64,000 nucleotides of DNA from Amphibalanus amphitrite (taxonomy: Eukaryota; Arthropoda; Thecostraca; Balanomorpha; Balanidae): positions 820,592-884,591 of the forward strand of contig NW_024881674.1 of the NCBI RefSeq assembly GCF_019059575.1, given 5' to 3'. Below, piece by piece: positions 55,362-64,000 of the stretch (positions within the stretch are counted from its first letter, which is position 1; every line of letters begins with the position of its first letter). The notes under the pieces are model-generated. The model was given only the letters and a program-made list of their open reading frames with translations, ran no database searches and was not told the origin of the DNA. The translations under genes and the position numbers were made by a program.

Positions 55362-58300
55362 CTAGGCGTCCCCGTTGGGTGTTTCTGGCACCAGAGGCGC
55401 CTCGGATCCCTCCGGCGCCGCCCGGCCGTCCATGGGCTTCATCTCACGCAGCATGCTGTCCGGCGTGGCCGTCCGGTCGGCGTCGGAGCCGGAGTTTGCC
55501 GGCTCGGGACACCAGCGGCTGGTGATACAGTGGAGCACCACGTACAGAACGGACGCCGCCACCGAGATCAGGCCGAATATCTGACAGAGGAGACGGGGGC
55601 TGTCAGGTTTTGATTGAAAAATATGGGACTGGGAGAGGCGGGATCAGCAGAAATTAGTTTCAGAGCCCTCATAAAGCGTGTCAATAAAGACCCAATTCCC
55701 AAATCCCCAAGTCAGACTGTAATAACTGCCCATCCAAGATCAGGCATGGACCTGGTCTGGAGCCACGGAACAATGCTGAAAATCACAAAAAGAGCGGGTG
55801 TTGTATTCTTTCCTCTTCTTTGTGATCACGAGTAGAGAGCCGACTTCGCTCCATACTTACCCGGAACATCATGGCGCCGCCGACTGAGCCGTACAGGATG
55901 CCGCCGAAGCCGCTGCCGATCGCCACGCCGACACACTCGAACGACGCTCCGACCAGGCCCTGCAGCGTGGCCGTCATGCCTGGGGGTAGAAAGAGTATGT
56001 CGGTGAACAGCTCTGACCAGGTCCTGCAGTGTGGCTGTCATACCTGAGAATAGGATGGATACGTCAATTAACAGCTCCGACCAGGCCCTGCAGCGTGGCC
56101 GTCATGCCTGGGGGTAGAAAGGGTGTGTCAGTGAACAGCTCCGATCGGGTCCTGCAGTGTGGCGGTTATGCCAGGGAGTATGGAGTGGTACGTCAGTGGA
56201 CAGCTCTGACCAGGTCCTGCAGTGTGGCTGTCATGCCTGAGAATAGGATGGATACGTCAATTAACAGCCCCGACCTGGCCCTGTCGCGTGGCGGTTATGC
56301 CTGGGGGTATGGGGGTATGTCAGTGGACAGCTCCGATTTAGCACGGCAGCATTTAGACGCCGTAATTGACGGCAGCAGTGGTACGCTAGTAAATAGTTCC
56401 GACCAATCTCTGCAAAATAAATGTCAAAGATCACCGGCCCTGGTTTGGAAACACCGCAAACACTCAGGCCAGACCCTCTCCAACGTTCAGCGGCGACTCC
56501 CCAAAAGCTGCACAGATTATGCTAACAACCGGTAAATCCAGTTTCTTCAGCGGATCTGGCAGGGCCAAATAAAGTTCGACAACAATGAACATCCTAAAAC
56601 AACGTGGACATGTCGACCCCTCAATGCCCCCCCCCCCCCGTCCTGGACAAAACCGACAGCGCGAAAGCCTTTCCAAATATCCAGACAGATATATCCTCTC
56701 CCTCCGGCACCCCGTCGCTCCCTGTCTGTGTCTTACCGGGCGGAGCGACGGCGCAGGCGTAGCCGACCATGTTGGCGTAGAACAGACCGAAGGTCAGCCC
56801 ATTCAGCAGTTCGATCGGCAGCACGACCCACGGGTTCTTCAGCAGCGAGTAGAGCAGGAAGCGGACGCCGAAGGCCAGCAAGACCACGGTCTGGGTGTAC
56901 ACGTGACCCAGCTTACGGATCACCCAGCCTGCAAGGGGAAAGAGAACGCGTGAGGTTGGGGAGGTCGGAACATAGTTGTATTATTGCTGACGACCTATTC
57001 CTGTTGACGATAAATTGCAATGCATTCTCGAGGGATACTACATTTCAATTCAAACCATAATTACGGGAACTGCGGTGATTTCGATCTCTTACCGGAGATG
57101 AAGAAGAAAGGCACCTCTCCGAGGAAGCACTGCACGAGCAGCGTGAGGCCCGAGACCAGACTAATCCACTCGAAGGCAGAGCAGTCCCAGGCCAACGCCA
57201 CGTCCTGCAGGTGGCTGTATAGTAGGGAGGGCGCTAGGTTAGTGAGTAGAAAATGCATTACGCAAAAACGTATGATGGAAAAAGTGGCAGCTGGTGAATG
57301 AATCGCTAAAAGGAAAATGAGGGTTGAACTGGAAGAGTCGTTACAAACAATATTCATGATTACATTGTTGACTACAGAAACTCCACTACTGGCGCGCTCT
57401 ACATAAAGACGAATCACCGTCATTTTCCATATTCTAACATCAGCAACTTCTAGCCTCCAAATATCACAGTACGGTAGCAGCACGTCTCACACTCCCCGAC
57501 TAGTAACTCACAGGAAGAAGAACGTCCACAGGAGTCCGGTCATGGTTCCCACCACGCAGCAGCTGAGCACAAACAGAACCACGGCCGGACGAACCAGCAG
57601 CGCGCCCAGGCCGGCCAGGAACCGCGGCCGGGCCTCCTTCAGTGCCGAGACGTGCAGCTTGGTGCAGGCCATCATATTCAACACCTACAGAGGGCAGGCC
57701 AGGGAGGGTTAACTCAGAGTTGGCTGGGACAGATACAGTTGTACAGGTCTCGCGGGTTTTAGCGGCAGGTTTTGCACCTATGAAATTTTGTGTACTTCAG
57801 GCTATATCTTCGTCGTCATAAGCTTGTAAGTGTTGAAGATGCGATCGATTTCTTCGTTCACAAGCCTGCCATGATCGTATAAAATGGCTTCATCGTAGAT
57901 CGATTAGTTTCTGAGATATAACCGGAAATGTAAAAGGGCAAAACCTACCGCTTAATCTAACGAGAGCCGTACCAGCACGGACCTACTTACCGGCTGAGCG
58001 CGTAAAGGGGACAGTGAGATGGAACATTCACCAGTGAGTGGGTCACAGGTCCCGTCAGTCAGTGAGTGTTAATATAATGATATCGGCGTCTACGTCTAAA
58101 AAATTCATACTGAATGCAAATCACCTCAACTGAAGTACGCTGTGCAGATAGTACCAGCTGTCCCACAGGTCACTAAGTCTCACCATCATGCCGATGAGGA
58201 GGTAGAAGGCCGGCGAGTAATCCTTAGTGTCGCTGTTCCGGCTGGCCACATCCACCAGGTACCCGGCCAGGAAGCTGAAGATGCCCCAGCCGAAGGAGCC

Positions 58301-59952
58301 CCACACGCGCTGGTAGCCGTACTTGGACGGGTCATCTGTGCACAGAGGGGGGGGGGGGGGTCGCCAGGGGGGGGGGGGTCAGACGTCGGGTTCGACGTCG
58401 TTGTAGCCTTGCTTGATGAGCCTGACTTATGAATGTGAAAAGAAATCAGCCAGTAGCCACCTCGAGACGAATAGATCCATCTTTAATGGATACCGGTGAC
58501 TGGTGATCCATTATTCATCACGTTGTGACAGGGGTGTTATGATAAACCGTGTCTACATGTCACCTATACTCGTAACATGGAACAAGATGGACAGACGAGG
58601 ACAATAACAAACGACATTCGAGTGTCCCTTTGTCATCACCGCTTGTTTAGCATATGTTATGACAGTTCCCGTCCCATGTCTCATGTCAAGACAGACATGA
58701 CTTACAACGTGTTTACAACTGCAGGTCATGTAGGAACAGCTCACTACGTTTGTCATTCCAGGGTGGGCAAGAGAGGAGGAAAGGTTCACGCCGTCCGCCA
58801 CCGTTGGGAGGGAGGGGAGGCCGGCGCAACTCACCGAGCAGTTTGAAGGCAATAGTATCAGCCAGCGGTATGGTGATGGAGGTGCCGTCCCAGGCGAGTA
58901 TCAGGAACACCAAGAACACCCAGAACTGGCTCGTCTGGTAGTAGGCGCTGGCGTCCACCGGCCGGCCGTTCAGCAGCTTCATCAGTGGCCGGTCGGCGCA
59001 GCTCAGACTGCAGTTGGTCGTCTCGGGGTCCACACAGGCCGGGTAGTGCGTTACCGTGCCGTTCACCGGTACGTCCTTCAGCGGCAGGTACAGACAGAGA
59101 CCCTCCACGTCCAGGGCGGACAGGTTGAGCTGCAGCGGCAGCTGGCCGCCGGCCGGCCGGCACCAGTCGCTCTGCGTGCCGCAGTCGGGCCAGCGGTCAC
59201 AGTGCAGCTCGCACCGGACCGTGTCGTTCCGGGCTCCGGCGGCGGCCGTTAGCCGGGCGGCGTGGCAGTGCGCCTCGCGGTCAGCACACTGCTTCACAAA
59301 CGCCGCCGGGCCGCACTTGAGCTGCACGGCGGCGGCCAGCGGCGCCGGCGGCGCGGCCGGCAGGAAATTCAGCGTGATGTAGCCGACCGTGGTGACCACC
59401 AGCAGGCAGAAGAACACCAGCTTGTGCCGGTGGGTGGCGTCGGCGATAGCGCCCACCACTGGTCGCATCAGCGCCGCCACGACAGGCAGGACGACATACA
59501 CCGCGCCCACACCGACCTCCGAGATACCCAGCTGGCGGGCGTACACCGGCAGGAACGGCAGGATCGGCGCCACACCTGCCGCCGGCGACAGCACAGACGT
59601 AGCGCAAACACAGACACACAAAAACACCAACAAACACAGGTGTGTAGGGGTCACGGCTGACTCATATTCAAGGTAACCAGCGAGGGCATACAAGGCAAGA
59701 TACGCAACAGTTTACAGTGATGACACTGCAATGGCAGCCAATGCGCGAGATGCAACCTGTCAGAGGAAAAGTGGAGGTGATAACGCTGTAATGAATTTAA
59801 ATCCCTTCCCATTACAACCTATATATTATTTCTTGAGGTAATTACAGCAAATTAACTAATGTTCGATAAACAGTTTAAAAGGACTTACCACCAAAGAAGA
59901 AAAAGTAAAATGCCTTTATAGGCAAAAGCTTGGCATTAACTTTCAACTTCAT
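55362..59952 (-). CDS. MFSD6-type major facilitator superfamily transporter, complete
   Basis: Twelve-span MFS membrane protein of the MFSD6/MFSD6L family; substrate unknown. Exons in coding order: 59,952-59,889; 59,575-58,835; 58,335-58,184; 57,684-57,512; 57,214-57,093; 56,928-56,737; 55,979-55,861; 55,580-55,362. All use GT-AG, phases agree, and the sum is 594 codons (593 aa). The N terminus MKLKVNAKLLPIKAFYFFFF, the motif GAIADATHRHK (MFS motif A), YGYQRVWGSFGWGIFSFLAG, and ELLNGLTFGLFYANM identify the family. Exon 2 holds a large loop after span 3, rich in Cys and with N-glycosylation sequons (NDT, NLS, NGT, NCS), as expected for an extracellular or luminal loop. ATTTCTTTTTCCAG just before the ATG suggests a 5' UTR intron. 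The C-terminal tail is hydrophilic. Exon 7's acceptor is part of a tandem repeat. Confidence 0.95.
55945..56345 (-). repeat. 64-bp minisatellite spanning the MFSD6 exon 7 acceptor
   Basis: Six copies of a 64-65 bp unit lie upstream (minus sense) of and include the exon 7 start. Exon-start equivalents are at 55,979 (real), 56,043, 56,107, 56,171, 56,236 and 56,300. Each unit contains (C/T)CAG or similar, then G(C/T)ATGAC(G/A)GCCAC(G/A)CTGCAGG, the first bases of the exon, then about 35 nt of intron. Units alternate between two subtypes (one with CCTATTCTCAG, one with CTACCCCCAG), so larger dimers were also amplified. Confidence 0.9.
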
Positions 59953-61390
59953 GGTGAAATATCGTTAGGTTCCCTGGAAAAAGAAATACATATTTATCAA
60001 AACTACTTGTCCATCAGCGGACGGCAATAGACTCCGTTGAGAAAGCTCAGACGTTTAATGCCACAAAATACCGTCCTGACCAATAAACTGATCAGCTCAG
60101 CGCAAATGCCAAAGTCTCACTGTGGGCTGACACGTCCGCAGTCACGAGACAAACACGGTAGCGCGGTGACCTTTCGCCTGACAGCGGCGCGTTCCCCTCA
60201 GTGGCCTCCACAGAGCCGCGCTCAGACAACCACCCGTACTTTGAAGTTTGGACTCATGAAGTCGTCACAGAATGTAGGCTGTGGCGACAGCCTGGCAGAG
60301 TGCAGCTAACGGTCTGTGTTAGCTGCATTCTGCAATCTGCGGCACAGACATGTGTCTGGAAAGGCCTATTACGTACGGTAGGAGCGTCATGAGCCAGGAC
60401 ACTGCGGCGGTATATCAGCGACATCAATACATCATCCTAAGGATGTGGGAGCTCAGAAGCCAGCATTGCAGTAATATCAATATCTACATCATCCTATAAC
60501 GGACGTGGGACCTCAAAATTGGTCAGGCTTACCCCAAAGGGCCGATGCAATAATGTTTCTTCTTCCGAATGCTTCGTGCCACGTCTCAGAAGGAAGACGT
60601 CATTGATCAAAATAGGCAGATATATGTGGCAATGCGAATCTTCGAAAGCTTTCAACCATTGGTCCTACTAACGGGTAAGTTTGAGCAAAAACCATGAATT
60701 ATCATTTCACAGTAAACCCATATCGCTGTTTGCTGTTTTGTAGACCGAGTTTGGGGATATCAGGCAGTCAACTGGCACACATGCGACAACGAGGACCAGA
60801 TGGACCAGATACCAATAACATCTCATCACAGAGGTTAACCACCACTTGGCCACACAGCCAGCTCCAACGAGCGTCCAATTGAGTAACATCTCACCTTTCA
60901 CGCTGCGGTGGTACGAGCCCGGTCCCGTCTCCTGCACAACTGCGGGCCCGCCGCCAGGCCTCGGGTCCCACTCGACCTCGTCCCTCCTCCCTCCTCACTC
61001 CGCCTGCTGACAGGACCGCCGCTCACCTCACACGCTGAGTCAGCATGAACGAGGGGGGGGGGGGGAGTATACATCCCTCACGCCAGTTGTGAGCACAGAG
61101 AACTGCAGAGCCCGGTAGGGGGCGGGACTGCATTGCCATTGCAGGGTGACGACCGAGCACATATGACCAGCGACTCAACGAACAGACCAGAAGCCCCGCG
61201 AGCTCGAAACGGATGGAAAGCGGATAGATATTGCACGTCAAAGTGTGGCAATGGCACCGGATAGGCTACCGCAGAGTGGGTTGCAATGGATATCTAGCTC
61301 AAACAAAGAGGCACAAGCTCACTTCGTGTATCGGACAGCTGAATGCAATCTCAATTTCAGCACCGGATCCACTATTGACTGAATGGGGTG
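59953..61390. other. Upstream region of MFSD6
   Basis: No coding exon is supported. On the minus strand GTGTGAG|gtgagc near 61,026, preceded by an AP-1-like TGACTCA at about 61,036, could be the donor of a non-coding first exon of MFSD6. A poly-G tract lies at about 61,052-61,065. Confidence 0.35.
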
Positions 61391-61479
61391 TTAATTGTCA
61401 AACACCCCCTTCTCATCTCCCCCCCCCCCCCAGTTGACTGTTCTCGATTGTTCAGAGAACCAGCAATGCGCGGATCGCC

Positions 61480-63020
61480 TTGACATTTTCTGTAGCTTCT
61501 TCTACATCAATTTTACATACATTATTAGTAAATTTTATTTCGTTTCGTCGATTGTTGGTAATGGCCGATTTTTAGCGGCCTTCAGTGGTCTTGTATTGTC
61601 TGCTGTGGCCTCTGTTTCTGCTGGTGTTCTGTCTGATGCTAGCGTCAGTGTTCGTGTTGATGGCTATAGTGCGACTGTGCTGCTGGTTACTGGTAGCTCC
61701 GAGAGCTTTATAGGCCAGTCTCTTGTCCATGAACATAGCCTGCATGTGCGTCATCGGCCAAACACTATCGTTGGCCGCCACTGTTCTTTCGGTTCAAACA
61801 CTCCGCTATTGCCTGGTCGACCTTACCCCCTATGGTTAGGCGTGTACCTACCTACTCAGCTGTAAAACTGTCGGTCCTGCCAACCCCGTGTTGTGACCTC
61901 ATCTTGGGACAGGATTTCATGTGACAGCACAGGCAGTGTAACGGTTCAGTTTATGAGGCAGAAACCGCCACTAAGTGTCTATGGACTAGCGACCCTCTCT
62001 GTTCCCCCACTTTCGTTGTTGGCCAGCCTTTCTCCTGACTGCAAACCGGTTGCAGCCAAACCCCCCTCAACTTCGAAGTTCGAGGGGCAGAAAACCTCCC
62101 GGCCGATGACTTCTCAAGAGCGTACTGTGCGACGTTTAGCTCCGATACCCTGGTGGAGCCCACAACTCTCTCTGCTACCCCGCCGTTACCTAGATGGTAC
62201 ACCTCATCCGTTCTTGCAGCCTGCCATTTTCCTTTGATAACGTCCAAAGTCAGTTCTTCATGCCAAACTTGCGCTGGGTGAGAACAAAGGTTTCACAGAC
62301 TGCTTCAAGCTCACTCAATCAAGACTGCCTAGCCCGTTGAGAGTCTCAACATAGGCTTCAGGGGCCTTCTTCCGACGTCGTGCCATAATCAATCGCTATC
62401 TATTCTTTGTCGCTGACGAGTTTTCACACTTTCCCTTTGCGTTCCCATGCGCGGATATGACCGACCGCCACGGTCATCTCGTGCCTTTATAAGATGTTCG
62501 CGATCTTCGGCATGCCGGCTCTACATTCATTCAAACAGGGGAGCGGCCCTCATATTGGCTGAGCTGCGTCGGTTCCTCAGCAGTAGCGGTGTCGCTTGCA
62601 GCTACACTACACCGTATTATCCCCGCGGTAACGGCCAGTGTGAGACATAACGGCGTCATATGGAAGGCCGTTACCCTCGCTTTAAGATCCCATGGTCTCC
62701 GGTACAGCAGTGGTAGATGGTCCAGGTCCTGCAAGGCGCCTTGCCCCCTATTCAATCACCGCTAAGCACGTCTACTAACATCACCCCTCGCGAGCGCTTG
62801 CTTGTGTACAGTCGTCACTCTACGAGTGGGTGCTTTGTCCCCTCTTGGCTGATGTCGACAGGATCTGTGCTGCTGAAATGACATGTCTGTCTCTCGGAGT
62901 ATGATCCTTTGGTAGAAGGGTTGGAGTTGCTCGAGACACTCAGTTTGTTCACGTTCGTTTCTGGGATGGAAATGGAAGAGTCCACTAGTTCTGTGCATGA
63001 TCTGGACCCTTGTGGCCTGT
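61480..63020 (+). pseudogene. Decayed Ty3/gypsy retrotransposon (protease and integrase pieces)
   Basis: In order on the plus strand: a retropepsin-like stretch (VSVRVDGYSATVLLVTGSSE, about 61,638-61,700) in which the catalytic Asp of the D-T/S-G motif is Val (codon at 61,686); a frameshifted DLILGQDF block ending at a TGA (61,922); a protease-RT linker (about 61,930-62,090); then, with reverse transcriptase and RNase H missing, an integrase core (FFVADEFSHFPFAF at about 62,402; YIHSNRGAALILAELR at about 62,519 with Asn where the second catalytic Asp is expected; YPRGNGQCE at about 62,621), and an integrase tail (about 62,760-63,010). Several stops and frameshifts interrupt it. No LTRs were found. 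It is dead by several independent lesions. Confidence 0.8.
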
Positions 63021-63199
63021 GGTGATGCTCCACTGTCTGATCAAAATGCTGATAAAGGCAGAGCTGTCTGCTGATGCTGCAGACCTTAGTGCCTCTGGCC
63101 CTCTAGCCTCATTGCTATGGTTCTGAAGTACCACTGACACTTGACAGTGAATCAGGAGCCAAAGGACAGTCTCACTCAAGGGTCTTGTGATTGGGCAAT

Positions 63200-63755
63200 G
63201 GGCATCCTGTCCCTGACCTGACTCTGAGCCATCACAGATTCAGTTGTGTTCTGCAGCAGATGAACCCCATGACCCATCCCACTGGGAAGAGTAAAATGTT
63301 ACCCATCACTGATCACTATCATATGTTGCGCTAATCTTGTACTAATTGTACATTGTGTGTGGATCTGTGTCTTTTTTGGCTCACCTGTCTATTCTGTAAA
63401 GGAGAGAATGTGGTGATTGTTGAATGGGTATGCATGAGTTTCACATGCTGCTTGATAAGGTAAATGCCTAAAACACCTGCTTTTTGTTGCAGGTAGGGTG
63501 AATTGCCTTTTTTGCTGAATAAAGCCAAAGCTATGAAATTATGAAATTTGCAAGCTATGAAATTTGAAATTTGCCAAAGCTATACACTTTCCCCAGTACA
63601 AGTGATCCCAGCTTTGCCCTGTGAGGGTAGGGGGAGTATATAAATTGGTGGATAGTGAAAACAGGGTACCCATGGCATTGTTATCAAGGTGCTTGAAATT
63701 CACTTACGCAAACCAAGACCATGTGGATTTCGACATGACTCATGAAAGACATACA
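63200..63755. other. No recognisable gene
   Basis: AT-moderate sequence with a local duplication of GCTATGAAATT/TTTGCAAGCTATGAAATTTG words near 63,530-63,590. Nothing coding is seen. Confidence 0.4.
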
Positions 63756-64000
63756 GAGAGAGGGGAGGGAGAGGGAGAGGGAGAGGGAGAGGGAGAGGAG
63801 GGAGAGGGAGAGGGAGAGGGAGAGGGAGAGGGAGAGGGAGAGGGAGAGGGAGAGGGAGAGGGAGAGGGAGAGGGAGAGGGAGAGGGAGAGGGAGAGGGAG
63901 AGGGAAGGGAGAGGGAGAGGGAGAGGGAGAGGGAGAGGGAGAGGGAGAGAGGGATAGGGGAAGGGAGAGGGAGAGGGAGAGGAGGAGGGGAGAGGGGAGG
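63756..64000. repeat. (AGGGAG)n hexanucleotide array, runs off the window
   Basis: Near-perfect tandem AGGGAG units with a few single-base indels continue to the window edge. It is purine-only on the plus strand. The overlapping plus-strand ORF of alternating Arg/Glu is an artefact of the repeat. Confidence 0.95.

Noticed and set aside
63742-63957. Arg/Glu repeat ORF on the plus strand
   Set aside because: Direct translation of the (AGGGAG)n array.

Overview
This is a eukaryotic nuclear window, most likely from an arthropod and possibly a crustacean (inference: arthropod-style gene content, GC-rich coding exons, short spliceosomal introns with GT-AG borders, dense MITEs and satellites). There are no bacterial operons, rRNAs, tRNAs or CRISPR arrays that I can see.

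Layout. 1-20,200 is gene-poor and repeat-built. It holds a palindrome and minisatellite block, a hAT transposase C-terminal remnant (3225-3614), a non-LTR retrotransposon 3' remnant (6880-7300, minus), a broken piece of a Sin3 corepressor gene (7602-9320, minus), a (CAGGG)n array and a 4.9-kb 10-bp satellite (9403-14,936) bracketed by an inverted pair of the same dispersed repeat, and a 1.8-kb TTAA-flanked giant palindrome. 20,746-37,022 (+) is a complete lipid phosphate phosphatase (PLPP/wunen) gene whose second coding exon exists in three tandem copies. 40,030-42,519 (+) is a complete dynamin ORF uninterrupted by introns. 42,520-51,533 is mostly intergenic. 51,534-54,885 (+) is ALG8 (first exon not found). 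55,362-59,952 (-) is a complete eight-exon MFSD6-type transporter, convergent with ALG8. 61,480-63,020 is a decayed Ty3/gypsy element, and the window ends inside an (AGGGAG)n array.

The genes are unrelated housekeeping or membrane genes: phospholipid phosphatase, endocytic GTPase, N-glycan glucosyltransferase and MFS transporter. Gene models were built by hand from reading-frame continuity across GT-AG (one GC-AG) junctions. The PLPP model sums to exactly 287 codons and the MFSD6 model to 594 codons, stops included.

Most interesting: (1) three 152-nt, phase-identical versions of PLPP exon 2, the signature of mutually exclusive splicing; (2) in three different genes (PLPP exon 6, ALG8 exon 4, MFSD6 exon 7) a minisatellite whose repeat unit spans the 3' splice site and the first bases of the exon, giving arrays of decoy or alternative acceptors; (3) strong over-representation of the 8-mer TGACGTCA (21 sites counted by eye).
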